Part shown: positions 31,375 through 39,866 of the stretch, piece after piece
Layout: every line of letters begins with the position of its first letter
How positions within the stretch are numbered: the first letter of the stretch is position 1
Source: Caballeronia sp.
GTDB lineage: Bacteria > Pseudomonadota > Gammaproteobacteria > Burkholderiales > Burkholderiaceae
Direction of reading: 5' to 3'
Length of the DNA: 39,866 nt
Assembly: GCF_028292365.1 (NCBI RefSeq)
Contig: NZ_JAQGMM010000019.1
Coordinates: forward strand, 1-39,866
Notes under the pieces: generated by a model
What the model was told of the DNA's origin: nothing
The model's database searches: none
What the model saw: only the letters and a program-made list of their open reading frames with translations
Made by a program: the position numbers and the translations under genes

Positions 31375-32328
31375 ATGGACTATTTTGCCGCGGTACGCGC
31401 CTTCGTTTGCGCAGCGGAACTGCAGAGCTTCAGCAAGACCGCGCAAGAAATGCGGGTCAAAACTTCGACCGTCTCGCGCTACGTGAGCGAGCTCGAAAAG
31501 GACCTGGGCATTGCCCTGTTTAACCGTTCGACGCGAGGCCTTGTGCTGACGGAGGGCGGCAGGGTATTTCGTGAGCACGCGCTGGTTGCGCTACAGGCGC
31601 TTGATGATGCACGCCAGCTTACGTCGTCGCTGAATCGCACACCGCAAGGCCTGCTGCGCGTCACAATACCTAGCGCATTTGGACGCCGGCACGTCGTGCC
31701 GCATCTCGCGGCGTTCATGAAGCGCTACCCGGACATCAGCCTCGATATCGTATCGGCCGACGAAACCCTCAACATGATCGATGCCGGTATTGACGTTGCG
31801 ATTCGCATCGGCGTGCTGCCTGATTCGTCGTTAATGGCCAAACGTGTTGCCTCGCACCGGCGCATCGCCTGCGGCAGTCCGGACTATTTCGAGCGGAAAG
31901 GGACGCCAGCCGTCCCTGAAGATCTGGCTGCGCATGATTCGCTGCGCTTGTCGCTGTTTTCGGACGACAAATGGTCTTTCACCCGAGTCGGGAATACGCA
32001 GATGGTGCCGGAGCACGTGCCTGTGGAGTTGAAAGGGCGTTTCCGCGCGGACGACTCCGAGGCGGTGCTGGAGCTCGCTCTGGCCGGCTGTGGCGTTGCA
32101 CTGCTGCCGACCTGGCTGGTGAGCACGGCCCTGCGTGAGGGACGCCTGGTACATGTGCTGCCTGAATGGGAGGCGCGCACGGGGCGAGCCGAACCGGCGA
32201 TCTGGGCGGTCTATCCGCCGAAGAAAATCGTTTCGTCGAAGGTGCGCGCGTTCGTCGACTTCTACTCCGATGTGATTGGCGAGCCGCCGTACTGGGACGA
32301 CGGACTCGCACTAAAGCGTGAGGCTTAG
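31375..32328 (+). CDS. LysR-family transcriptional regulator
   Basis: A 317-residue LTTR. MDYFAAVRAFVCAAELQSFS begins the winged helix-turn-helix (to about 62), followed by the linker and an effector domain with IDVAIRIGVLPDSSLMAKRV. The ATG at 31375 is chosen because family members start this way; the preceding 58 codons overlap the MocR-like remnant on the other strand and do not look coding. Only a weak ribosome site is present. Its TAG stop overlaps the stop of the convergent bicupin gene (shared TTAG). The target is unknown. Confidence 0.92.
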   Translation: MDYFAAVRAFVCAAELQSFSKTAQEMRVKTSTVSRYVSELEKDLGIALFNRSTRGLVLTEGGRVFREHALVALQALDDARQLTSSLNRTPQGLLRVTIPSAFGRRHVVPHLAAFMKRYPDISLDIVSADETLNMIDAGIDVAIRIGVLPDSSLMAKRVASHRRIACGSPDYFERKGTPAVPEDLAAHDSLRLSLFSDDKWSFTRVGNTQMVPEHVPVELKGRFRADDSEAVLELALAGCGVALLPTWLVSTALREGRLVHVLPEWEARTGRAEPAIWAVYPPKKIVSSKVRAFVDFYSDVIGEPPYWDDGLALKREA

Positions 32329-33269
32329 CGGGCGAAGCGGATGTCGAGCGTGCGCAGCCAGGTCTGCAAGCCGGCATCCTGAATCGGTATCACATAGGCG
32401 TTTTCGTTCGTTTCATTAAAATGCGCATGCCAGTATCCCGGTGGCGTGACAAAAGTCATTCCGGTTTCCCAATCGACACGGGTCGGATTCACGATATCGC
32501 CGTTCTCATCCAGCTCGCTACCGACCAGCGTATAAACACCCGGCTGGCCTCCGGCGATAAAGTCGAGCGCAATCGACTGATGGCGGTGCGGCTTTTGCAC
32601 TGAGTTGGGCGGCACAATGCCGAACATGGCCCACAGGACATGCGTGACCGTTCGCGTTTGCGGGAAGTTGGCGTTGCCCATCAACACGCTGATACGGTTA
32701 CGACGGCCTGCATTGGCTTCATTCGAGACCTTGCGCAGTTCGGCCTGCGCCTGTGCGGCGGGATACAGCGTTGGTGCGAAGCGTGGGCGGACGCCGGTTG
32801 TGCCGAGGTAGGTGAGAAGAGGGGCGTCGTTGACGTAGTAGAGCTTGGCGGTTGCATCGGCAGACAGCACAGCGGCATCACCGCCAGGCAGCGTGAAAAA
32901 ATCGCCCTGCGCGAACGGGAAGGTCGACGTGCCTTGTGTCACGTTGCCTGCGCCACTGATCACGTAGCAAACCTGCGAGGTTGCATTTGGAGCGAGCGTC
33001 AGTTCGTCGCCGGTGTTGATTCGCAGGAAATTAGCGCTCAGACCGGGACCGGTCGCCGGGCCCGGGCAACCCAGTTCTGCGGAAAGATCGAGTGGCACGA
33101 TCCGCGTTGCGCCGTCTGAGTACAGCGAGGGCGGGAAATTGCGGAATGGCACGCGCGAGATGAGCTTTGCGCCAATCGGATTGGCTGACGACGTGTACTC
33201 AAAGTATTGCGCGTCCTGGCTCGCGGCAGCGGTTTCAGCGAAGGCGGTAGGCGACGTTCTGGTCAACAT
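32325..33269 (-). CDS. Bicupin-domain protein
   Basis: A 314-residue double-cupin protein. The N-terminal cupin (about 75-150; CYVISGAGNVTQGT, then FAQGDFFTLPGG) has no metal-binding His. The C-terminal cupin (about 205-295) has KPHRHQSIALDF (His228, His230) and PGYWHAHFNE (His281, His283), a credible metal site. Gentisate and related ring-cleaving dioxygenases have this two-cupin layout, but I cannot assign the reaction. AGGAG six bases upstream supports the start. Its end overlaps the LysR gene tail to tail. Confidence 0.8.
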   Translation of the reverse strand: MLTRTSPTAFAETAAASQDAQYFEYTSSANPIGAKLISRVPFRNFPPSLYSDGATRIVPLDLSAELGCPGPATGPGLSANFLRINTGDELTLAPNATSQVCYVISGAGNVTQGTSTFPFAQGDFFTLPGGDAAVLSADATAKLYYVNDAPLLTYLGTTGVRPRFAPTLYPAAQAQAELRKVSNEANAGRRNRISVLMGNANFPQTRTVTHVLWAMFGIVPPNSVQKPHRHQSIALDFIAGGQPGVYTLVGSELDENGDIVNPTRVDWETGMTFVTPPGYWHAHFNETNENAYVIPIQDAGLQTWLRTLDIRFAR

Positions 33270-33444
33270 GGTCTGCTCCTGAAAGTGAGGGAAGCTTCGC
33301 GCAAGTCACATCGTGGCGGTGTGACTGGCTTTCGAAAGCTGGTCTGACTATAGGTGCGGGTCACTGACCGAAGAAGTGCCGGGCATCGAAATCACCTTTG
33401 CATAAAGGGGTGTGCCGGGCGTCCGCTTTAGGGGAATGCTGGCA

Positions 33445-34335
33445 TCAGCGGGCAACTCGGTGCTGCCGCAAGATCCTGACAAAGTTCAGCACTGTCGGCG
33501 ATTTTTCGCGTTGCCGATGGATCAACGCAATACCGGTCGAAAGCGGCTTGCCCTGCAACTCGTGATACGACACGCCTTCAACCTGGATCTGCCGGATCGA
33601 CGCGGGAACCACGGCAACGCCGAATCCCGCCGCGACGAGGTTTGCCGCCGATGAGATCTGCGGCGACTCCATCCCAATGGACGGCGCGAAGCCGGCTTCG
33701 CGGCATGCACTGATGATCGAGTCGTATAGATCAGGCCCGATCGGCCGCGGAAAGAGGATGAACGGATCATCCGCGAGGTTGGCCAGATCGACGCGCCGTC
33801 GCCGGTTCAAGCGATGATTCGCCGGCAGCACCGCCAACATGTCTTCGTCGACTAGCGGTTCGACGATCAGATCCCGGCAGTTCAACGGCATGCGCACCAG
33901 AGCAGCATCGAGTTGCCGCTCGGCGACCCGGTCGAGCAGCAACGAGCTATTGCTTTCCTCACAACTAATCGCGACATGCTCGTACGCATGCCGATACTTC
34001 TGCATCGTTGTCGCGACCAGGGGATGAAAGACCGTGGAGCCCGCAAAACCAAGCGATAGCCGTCCGGTCTCTCCGCGTCCCGCGTTCTGTACTTCAACGA
34101 ACGCCTGCTGCGTGTCCTCGACGATGCGCCGCGCGCTCTCGTGAAAGAGCCGTCCCGCCTCGGTCAATTCCACGCGGCGCGGATGCCTTACAAAGAGCTG
34201 CGTGCCGATCTCCCGTTCGAGCTTCAGGATCTGCTGACTCAAGGGCGGCTGGGCAATTCCCAGATGGGCCGCGGCATCAGTGAAATGCAAGTGCTCGGCG
34301 ACGGCGAGGAAGTAGCGCAACTGACGAAATTCCAT
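33445..34335 (-). CDS. LysR-family transcriptional regulator (CatM/BenM-like branch)
   Basis: A 296-residue LTTR. MEFRQLRYFLAVAEHLHFTDAAAHLGIAQPPLSQQI is the signature N-terminus of the aromatic-catabolism branch that includes CatM and BenM. The effector domain follows, with LSLGFAGSTVFHPLV. The start at 34335 is favoured over 34365 by homology; GGAG lies eleven bases upstream, rather far. It is divergent from the D-lactate dehydrogenase gene and is its likely regulator, though the bicupin gene 175 bases downstream on the same strand may also be in its reach. Confidence 0.92.
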   Translation of the reverse strand: MEFRQLRYFLAVAEHLHFTDAAAHLGIAQPPLSQQILKLEREIGTQLFVRHPRRVELTEAGRLFHESARRIVEDTQQAFVEVQNAGRGETGRLSLGFAGSTVFHPLVATTMQKYRHAYEHVAISCEESNSSLLLDRVAERQLDAALVRMPLNCRDLIVEPLVDEDMLAVLPANHRLNRRRRVDLANLADDPFILFPRPIGPDLYDSIISACREAGFAPSIGMESPQISSAANLVAAGFGVAVVPASIRQIQVEGVSYHELQGKPLSTGIALIHRQREKSPTVLNFVRILRQHRVAR

Positions 34336-34491
34336 ATCTTTTTCGTCTCCAAAAAGCGTCTTCAAGATATTGGACTAATGACCGGCCTGATTTTAACCTT
34401 TGCTTCAACTTGATGCGCTCAGATGCCGCCCGTTAAACGGCTAGATGAAGTCGCTGCGCGTCACGCTCAAATTTTTCCTCAGGAGAATCCG

Positions 34492-36276
34492 ATGTCAGCA
34501 ACGCGCGCACCCCTGGCCACCCTCCCGGCCGACGTGGCCCACACCTTGATTGCAGATCTGCGCGACATCGTGGGCGAGAAGCACACCCTGACGGATGACG
34601 GCGCGACCCGCCGCTACCGCACGGGTTTTCGTTTTGGCGCGGGCAAGGCGCTCGCGGTGGTATGCCCCGGCACGATCGTCGAACAATGGAAGGTGCTGCA
34701 GGCGTGCATCGTGGCAAATGTGATTGTTATTACGCAGGCGTCGAACACGGGCCTCACGGGCGGCTCGACACCCGATGGCGACGACTATGATCGCGACATC
34801 GTGATCGTCAGCACGAGCCGCATGAAGAAGGTGTACGTGATCAACGACGGCAAGCAGGTCGTCTGCCTTCCAGGGGCCACGCTCGACCAGCTGGAAAGAA
34901 TACTGAAGCCTCTTGGCCGCGAGCCGCATTCGGTGATTGGCTCAAGCTGTATAGGCGCGTCAGTATTCGGCGGTGTCTGCAACAACTCGGGCGGTGCACT
35001 GGTGCATCGCGGCCCGGCATACACGGAGATGGCGGTATTCGCGCAGGTCGATGTGACAGGCAGGCTAAGCCTGGTCAACCATCTGGCAATCGAGCTCGGC
35101 GAAACGCCCGACAGCATCCTTGGCCGGCTTGAACGCGGCGAGTTCTCGGATGCCGATGTCCGGCACGACGCCGGCGCTGGATCGGACCACGGCTACGCGA
35201 CTCACGTACGCGAGATCGATGCCGATACGCCTGCCCGCTTCAATGCCGATCCACAGCGCCTCCATGAAGCGTCAGGCTCGGCCGGCAAGGTGATGGTGTT
35301 CGCGGTACGGCTCGACACGTTTCCAATTGAGCAGAACGCAAAGGTTTTTTATATTGGCACGAACCGGCCCGACGAGCTCACCGAGATCCGCCGTCACGCG
35401 TTACACGAATTTAAACACTTGCCGATCTCGGGCGAATACCTTCATCGTGACGCCTTTAACATTGCTGAGGAGTACGGCAAAGATACCTTCCTCGCAATCA
35501 ACTATCTTGGCACGTCCCGGCTCCCCGCACTTTTCGGACTAAAAAGCCGTTTCGATGCGCTGTTCGATCGCCTCGGGTTTTTCCCTTCGCATTTCACCGA
35601 CCGTGTCATGCAGGCTGCGAGCCGGCTGTTTCCAAGCCATCTGCCGCCGCGCATGAAACAGTACCGGGACAAGTACGAGCATCACCTGATGCTGAAGGTG
35701 ACGGCCGAAAGTGTAGAAGAAACGCGTGCCTTCCTCTCAAGCTATTTCGAAAGCGAACGCGCGACGGGTGGCTATTTCGAATGCACCGACGAAGAAGGCA
35801 GCAAAGCCTTCCTGCACCGCTTCGCCGCCGCCGGCGCCGCGGTCCGCTATCGCGCCGTGCACAGCCGGGAAGTGGAGAACATCGTTGCGCTCGACATTGC
35901 ACTGCGCCGCAACGATCGCGATTGGATCGAGACACTGCCGCCCGACATCGAAGAGACGATCTCCATCAAGCTGTATTACGGCCACTTTCTGTGCCATGTG
36001 TTCCACCAGGATTACATCGTCAAGAAGGGCAACGACTGCCTGGAAGTCGAACACAAGATGTGGACCCTGCTGGACCGCCGAGGTGCCGAATATCCGGCGG
36101 AACACAACGTCGGTCATCTGTACCACGCGAAGCCCCAGCTTGCGGCGTTTTATCAGCAACTTGATCCTTGCAACTGTTTCAACCCGGGGATCGGACAGAC
36201 ATCGAAGTTCGCGAAGTACCGTGAAACAGGGGCCACAGAACGCGGGGCCGAGTCGGGTCGCATCAACTGCGGATGA
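34492..36276 (+). CDS. dld: Quinone-dependent D-lactate dehydrogenase
   Basis: A 594-residue FAD-dependent peripheral membrane enzyme very like E. coli Dld (571 residues). It oxidises D-lactate to pyruvate and passes electrons to the quinone pool. The PCMH-type FAD domain (about 25-250) has ITQASNTGLTGGSTPDGDDYDRD and REPHSVIGSSCIGASVFGG. The membrane-binding part and cap follow (HFTDRVMQAASRLFPSHLPPRMK, YPAEHNVGHLYHAKP, then FNPGIGQTSK). AGGAG six bases before the ATG at 34492 fixes the start; the upstream in-frame ATG at 34423 lacks support. A divergent LysR gene probably regulates it. It converges with the catalase gene. Confidence 0.97.
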   Translation: MSATRAPLATLPADVAHTLIADLRDIVGEKHTLTDDGATRRYRTGFRFGAGKALAVVCPGTIVEQWKVLQACIVANVIVITQASNTGLTGGSTPDGDDYDRDIVIVSTSRMKKVYVINDGKQVVCLPGATLDQLERILKPLGREPHSVIGSSCIGASVFGGVCNNSGGALVHRGPAYTEMAVFAQVDVTGRLSLVNHLAIELGETPDSILGRLERGEFSDADVRHDAGAGSDHGYATHVREIDADTPARFNADPQRLHEASGSAGKVMVFAVRLDTFPIEQNAKVFYIGTNRPDELTEIRRHALHEFKHLPISGEYLHRDAFNIAEEYGKDTFLAINYLGTSRLPALFGLKSRFDALFDRLGFFPSHFTDRVMQAASRLFPSHLPPRMKQYRDKYEHHLMLKVTAESVEETRAFLSSYFESERATGGYFECTDEEGSKAFLHRFAAAGAAVRYRAVHSREVENIVALDIALRRNDRDWIETLPPDIEETISIKLYYGHFLCHVFHQDYIVKKGNDCLEVEHKMWTLLDRRGAEYPAEHNVGHLYHAKPQLAAFYQQLDPCNCFNPGIGQTSKFAKYRETGATERGAESGRINCG

Positions 36277-36319
36277 CTCAGCTGCGACAGGCCGGCAAAC
36301 GAAGTTTCTTGCAGATGCT

Positions 36320-37780
36320 TCAGGCAGCGCTGGACGACCGATTTTCCAGTGCTTCGATTGCGCCGGCTACTCCCTCACCATATTTCGGGTCGGCCATTTT
36401 GCAATGCTCGATATGGAGTTGCTGGACAGGCGCCGACACGCCTTTCATCGCGCGCGCGGTATTGTCGAACAGCGCCTGTTGTTGTTCTTCGGTCATGCTG
36501 CGAAACAACGTACCGGGCTGAGAGTAATAGTCGTCGTCAACACGGTGATTCCAGTGGTCAGCCGCTCCCTCAAGCGACAACGGGGGCTCACGGAAATCGG
36601 GTTGCTCCTGCCACTCGCCGCGAGTGTTTGGCTCATAGGGCGTGGCGCCCCCCATATTCGTATCGACACGCATCAAGCCATCACGATGATAGCTGTGAAC
36701 GTAATGGGCGCCGCGCGGCGCATTCACCGGTATTTGATGGTAATTAACGCTCAGGCGGTAGCGTTGGGCATCCCCGTATGCGAAGAGTCGTCCTTGAAGC
36801 ATTTTGTCGGGTGAGAAGCTGATGCCTGGAACCACATTGGCTGGCGAAAAGGCGGCCTGTTCCACGTCGGCGAAATGGTTTTGCGGATTGCGGTTCAATT
36901 CCATGACGCCGACTTCGATCAGTGGGTAATCGCTTTTGGGCCAGACCTTTGTCAGATCGAACGGATTGAGATGGTAAGTGGCTGCATCGTTTTCCGGCAT
37001 GATCTGGACCGACAACGTCCACCTCGGAAAATCCCCGCGTTCAATTGATTCATACAGATCGCGATGGTGGGTCTCACGATCGCGTCCCGCGGCGGCTTCA
37101 GCTTCTGCATCGGTCAGATTCGCAATGCCTTGCTGCGTCCGAAAATGAAACTTCACCCAGAAGCGTTCGTTCGCTGCGTTGATGAAGCTGTAGGTGTGAC
37201 TGCCGAAACCATGCATATGCCGGAAGGTTTTTGGAAGCCCGCGATCGCTCATCACTATGGTCACCTGATGCAGCGCTTCAGGAAGCTGTGTCCAAAAGTC
37301 CCAATTATTTTCCGCGCTACGCAGGCCGGTGCGAGGATCGCGCTTGATTGCGTGATTCAGATCGGGGAACTTCAACGGATCGCGCAGGAAAAACACGGGA
37401 GTGTTGTTTCCGACAAGATCCCAGTTGCCTTGTTCCGTGTAGAACTTCATGGAGAAGCCGCGAATGTCGCGCTCCGCGTCGGCCGCGCCCCGTTCTCCCG
37501 CTACCGTCGAGAAACGCGTGAACATTTCTGTCGTCTTTCCGATTTCTGAAAAGATACTTGCCTTGGTGTATTTGGTGATGTCATGCGTCACGGTGAAGCT
37601 GCCGAACGCACCGGATCCCTTAGCGTGCATGCGACGTTCGGGAATGACCTCCCGATCAAAATGCGCCAGTTTTTCGAGAAACCATACGTCCTCGAGTAAC
37701 GCAGGACCACGCGGTCCCGCTGTTTTTATGTTCTGGTTATCTGCGACCGGCGCACCAAATGCGGTAGTTAATTTGTTCAC
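36320..37780 (-). CDS. Monofunctional haem catalase (small-subunit clade)
   Basis: A 486-residue haem catalase that breaks down hydrogen peroxide. Catalytic His52 lies in [14 protein letters not shown], Asn125 in [11 protein letters not shown], and the proximal haem ligand is Tyr335 in [13 protein letters not shown]. Length fits the small-subunit (KatA-like) clade. There is no signal peptide, so it is cytoplasmic. The start codon is GTG at 37780, with AGGA six bases upstream. It stands next to D-lactate dehydrogenase, tail to tail, without sharing a transcript. Confidence 0.96.
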   Translation of the reverse strand: MNKLTTAFGAPVADNQNIKTAGPRGPALLEDVWFLEKLAHFDREVIPERRMHAKGSGAFGSFTVTHDITKYTKASIFSEIGKTTEMFTRFSTVAGERGAADAERDIRGFSMKFYTEQGNWDLVGNNTPVFFLRDPLKFPDLNHAIKRDPRTGLRSAENNWDFWTQLPEALHQVTIVMSDRGLPKTFRHMHGFGSHTYSFINAANERFWVKFHFRTQQGIANLTDAEAEAAAGRDRETHHRDLYESIERGDFPRWTLSVQIMPENDAATYHLNPFDLTKVWPKSDYPLIEVGVMELNRNPQNHFADVEQAAFSPANVVPGISFSPDKMLQGRLFAYGDAQRYRLSVNYHQIPVNAPRGAHYVHSYHRDGLMRVDTNMGGATPYEPNTRGEWQEQPDFREPPLSLEGAADHWNHRVDDDYYSQPGTLFRSMTEEQQQALFDNTARAMKGVSAPVQQLHIEHCKMADPKYGEGVAGAIEALENRSSSAA

Positions 37781-37828
37781 GATAGATCCTGGGGTGTTCA
37801 GCGTTGATTGATCGGGTCAAAGCAAAGG

Positions 37829-37854
37829 GCCAAGGCAAAGCGCCAAGGCAATCT
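37829..37854. repeat. 13-base tandem repeat upstream of the catalase gene
   Basis: GCCAAGGCAAAGC (37829-37841) and GCCAAGGCAATCT (37842-37854), 10 of 13 positions identical, about 50 bases before the catalase start. A related GCCAAATG follows. It may be a regulatory site or simple slippage. The rest of 37781-38030 holds no gene I can support. Confidence 0.5.
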
Positions 37855-38030
37855 GCCAAATGACAGCAATGCGATCGCTTTTAGACGGCGCGGACCATAA
37901 GGCTTACGATCGCATGATTCGAACTCAGTATGCGATCACGTCCTGGGCACGACAACGCCCCACTAACGGCGAATACTGCCAACCATACGGTGAGTTCTGC
38001 CACAGCCACGTGTTCAAGACTACTGGAGCA

Positions 38031-38458
38031 GATTGGCAACCACGGCTGTCGAGTTGGAGAATTGGCTAGGACCGCTGGCGGACGCGGGCGTTGACCTTCT
38101 GCACGCATCGACGCGCCGTTTCTGGGAGCCTGAATTCGCGGGATCGGATCTTGATCTTGCAGGATGGACAAAAAAAGCTTACCGGGCCTTCCCAGTAATA
38201 CTGTCGGCTCAGTCGGTCTCGACGGCCCGGATTTCCTCGATACGCTGTTCAGCTCAGCATCCGGCGTAATTCGCTCGAATCACACGAACCTCGCGAGTCT
38301 ACAAGGGCTGAGTGAAAAGGATGATGCGTAACGAGTTCGACATGGTCGCCGTGGGCCGCGCGTTAGGGACCGATCCACAGTGGCCAGCAAAGATCCGGGA
38401 GGAGCGCTCAAGTGAGCTCCATCCATTCACAGCGGCGGCGCTAGATACGCTGACCTGA
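38031..38458 (+). pseudogene. 3' remnant of an Old Yellow Enzyme-family gene
   Basis: Three frames together spell the C-terminal third of an NADH:flavin oxidoreductase (OYE). The first reads ATTAVELENWLGPLADAGVD, then LLHASTRRFWEPEFAGSD and LDLAGWTKK (38033-38175). A shift gives the flavin-phosphate strand NTVGSVGLDGPDFLD (near 38190-38240). After a degenerate stretch and another shift come FDMVAVGRALGTDPQWPAKIREE and a normal C-terminus ending at TGA 38456-38458. The N-terminal two thirds is absent. At least two frameshifts and the missing 5' part make it a dead gene. Confidence 0.82.
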
Positions 38459-38509
38459 TGCCGCCTGATTCGCTGTTATTACGAGCGGCTTGCGTGCGGT
38501 GGGCGTGTC

Positions 38510-38746
38510 CTATGACAAAGCAGCGGCCTCGAATTCAATGCACGAATCGCCCGGCGATATTAGTTGATCGTGGCGTCGGCAAAGACGTGTCTCTCCCACG
38601 CTCGCTCCAAATCCCGAACTGAACGAAGTCAGCCCGGGAATCATCGCTTCGAGTACATGACGGTCTTGTTCGCAATGCCGGCAAGCTGCGCAAACTGTGC
38701 GGCATGCAATAGCGTCATCACGCTTGGCGGCATCGTTCATTTTCAT
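38510..38746 (-). CDS. Small Cys-rich protein coupled to the YeiH-like transporter
   Basis: A 78-residue soluble protein. Its ATG (38746-38744) overlaps the transporter's TGA stop in an ATGA junction, a strong sign of translational coupling. Six cysteines lie at 15, 19, 22, 25, 56 and 69 (CRTVCAACRHC, then LCRRHDQLISPGDSC), which with His24 and His59 could bind zinc or an iron-sulfur cluster. The stretch IPGLTSFSSGFGASVGETR looks conserved-protein-like. I do not know a function. A second ATG at 38740 would shorten it by two residues. Confidence 0.68.
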   Translation of the reverse strand: MKMNDAAKRDDAIACRTVCAACRHCEQDRHVLEAMIPGLTSFSSGFGASVGETRLCRRHDQLISPGDSCIEFEAAALS

Positions 38747-39866
38747 TGTCCAAGCGAGGCCCAGTACGCCCCGAACACATGCACTGAGAGGAGGTAGCCG
38801 ATCACGACATTCACAGCAACGCCGGCCGTGAAAGCAATGAAAGGCTTCGCACCCGTCGCGGACAGGCTGCCGAGCCGCGTGGTCAAGCCGATGCTCAGGA
38901 AGCAGAAGGTGAACGCCCACGTGCGCAAGGCGGTGATCGGCGCGACGAAGGCGGGTGTCACGACGCTCCGGTATTCAGTCAGCGTGTAATGGCTGCCGAT
39001 CCACGTAACCAGCGCCGAAGCAATCAGGAAGCCGATCACGAACTTTGGAAAGCGCGTCCAGATTTCGCGCGCGGTCGTCTGCGTTTTCACGGCGCCGGGT
39101 TCGTCGCGATCCCAGCGCGTGGTCGCGACAATCGCGAGCACGAACGCCCAGATGCCGATCCAGATGTCGCGACCTACGACCTTCATCAGCGTGAAGGCTT
39201 GCAGCGACGCTTCCGGCGCACCGGCAATCACGCTGCCGGCATGCTTCGCCAGATCGCCGTACGCCTGCGCGGCGGCAATACCGGCGGCATCCGCGAATTC
39301 CGATGTTCCGATCCACGCACCGGCCACGCCGGTCGGCAAGCCGAGCGCACGCGACACGAATGGCAGCGCGAATACCATCACGATTGCCCAGACCACGACG
39401 AGCGTGATGGCCACCGACGCTTGTTCGCGCTTCGCTCGCACTGCCCCAGCAATGGCGATGGCCGCCGACACGCCGCACACCGCGCCGCCCACGCCGAGCA
39501 CGGCCGCAAAACGCTTGTCCAGTCCGAGCGCGCGGCCGACCAGAAAGATGACGAAGAAGGTGACCAGCGAAACCACGGTCGCCTGCCCGACCGCAACGGG
39601 ACCCGCCCACACGAGAAGCGTGAAGGGCAGCGTTGCGCCGAGGAGCACGATACCCACCTTGATATAAAACTCGACGCGCAACGCAGGCACGAGCCATGCC
39701 GGAAGCCGCCTCAGGTTCGAGACAATCAGGCCGAGCGCAAGTGCGATCAACGGCGGTTCGAGGTTGTACGTCGATGAACTGGTCCAGGCGCCGGCGATAA
39801 AAATCAGCGTCGACACCACGAACACAACAAGAAAGCCCGGTAGGAACAGCGCTATCCGCTGCCCGA
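38743..39866 (-). CDS. YeiH-family (putative sulfate exporter) membrane protein, 5' end outside window
   Basis: A polytopic inner-membrane protein of the YeiH/UPF0324 family with about ten helices. Typical stretches are YNLEPPLIALALGLIVSN, FYIKVGIVLLGATLPF, GVGGAVCGVSAAIAIAGAVRA and the GTSEFADAAGIAAAQAYG segment. The family is annotated as putative sulfate exporters; transport has not been shown for most members. The frame stays open to the last base (residues IALFLPGFLVVFVVSTLIFIAG precede the first internal GTG at 39825), so the true start lies beyond the window. It overlaps the small Cys-rich gene by four bases. Confidence 0.88.
   Translation of the reverse strand, partial: GQRIALFLPGFLVVFVVSTLIFIAGAWTSSSTYNLEPPLIALALGLIVSNLRRLPAWLVPALRVEFYIKVGIVLLGATLPFTLLVWAGPVAVGQATVVSLVTFFVIFLVGRALGLDKRFAAVLGVGGAVCGVSAAIAIAGAVRAKREQASVAITLVVVWAIVMVFALPFVSRALGLPTGVAGAWIGTSEFADAAGIAAAQAYGDLAKHAGSVIAGAPEASLQAFTLMKVVGRDIWIGIWAFVLAIVATTRWDRDEPGAVKTQTTAREIWTRFPKFVIGFLIASALVTWIGSHYTLTEYRSVVTPAFVAPITALRTWAFTFCFLSIGLTTRLGSLSATGAKPFIAFTAGVAVNVVIGYLLSVHVFGAYWASLGQ

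Noticed and set aside
35726..36814. Plus-strand ORF of 362 codons over the end of dld and the start of the catalase region
   Set aside because: It is out of frame with dld and antisense to catalase; low-complexity Ser/Arg/Thr composition typical of a shadow.
37860..38069. 69-codon plus ORF between catalase and the OYE remnant
   Set aside because: No ribosome site or recognisable motif, and its 3' end overlaps the remnant in another frame.

Overview
The window reads as chromosomal or megaplasmid DNA of a GC-rich Gram-negative betaproteobacterium, most likely Burkholderiaceae (Paraburkholderia, Caballeronia or a relative). This is inferred from the Burkholderia-type trimeric porin, the many LysR regulators paired with single oxidoreductases, the codon use, and the family resemblance of nearly every protein. 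I saw no rRNA, tRNA, CRISPR array or intact insertion sequence. It is accessory-type metabolic DNA: short regulator and enzyme modules around a larger catabolic locus.

Layout. 1-2.3 kb: AraC regulator facing an NmrA-like NAD(P)-binding protein and a small membrane peptide. 2.3-7.4 kb: a flavin/2Fe-2S fusion oxidoreductase and a glutathione S-transferase, a divergent LysR gene, and a DszC-like flavin monooxygenase. 7.4-13.2 kb: a long leader with a promoter and a palindrome, an exported lactonase-type beta-propeller, LysR, a peroxiredoxin-like protein, an SDR, a DUF1330-like protein and a small membrane protein. 13.5-26.0 kb: an aromatic-acid (phthalate-like) locus with a Rieske oxygenase, ABC permease, ATPase and porin on the plus strand. 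On the minus strand are the ABC binding protein, an aldo/keto reductase and a shrunken second copy of the oxygenase. An IclR regulator, an oxygenase reductase, a class II aldolase-family protein and a 4,5-dihydroxyphthalate decarboxylase-family protein follow on plus. 26.1-29.4 kb: two head-to-head GH13 enzymes. 29.5-34.4 kb: SDR/MarR divergent pair with a double operator, a MocR-like gene remnant, LysR, a bicupin and another LysR. 34.5-39.9 kb: D-lactate dehydrogenase, catalase, a decayed Old Yellow Enzyme gene, a small Cys-rich protein and a YeiH-family transporter cut by the window edge.

The most interesting part is 13.5-22.3 kb. The oxygenase promoter and gene start occur twice in inverted orientation. 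The plus copy keeps a full oxygenase, but only a leader resembling that of the aldo/keto reductase and the first codons of the ABC binding protein. The minus copy keeps an intact reductase and binding protein, but its oxygenase has shrunk to 71 in-frame codons. This looks like an inverted operon duplication followed by complementary decay. One uptake and oxidation pathway is now split over two convergent transcripts that start from sister promoters and meet at a strong hairpin.

Likely teamwork, by inference: the porin and ABC system import an aromatic carboxylate, the oxygenase and its reductase hydroxylate it, and one or both decarboxylase-type enzymes remove a carboxyl group under IclR control. 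No ring-cleavage enzyme and no Gfo/Idh-type dihydrodiol dehydrogenase are visible, so the pathway must finish elsewhere or differ from classical phthalate degradation.
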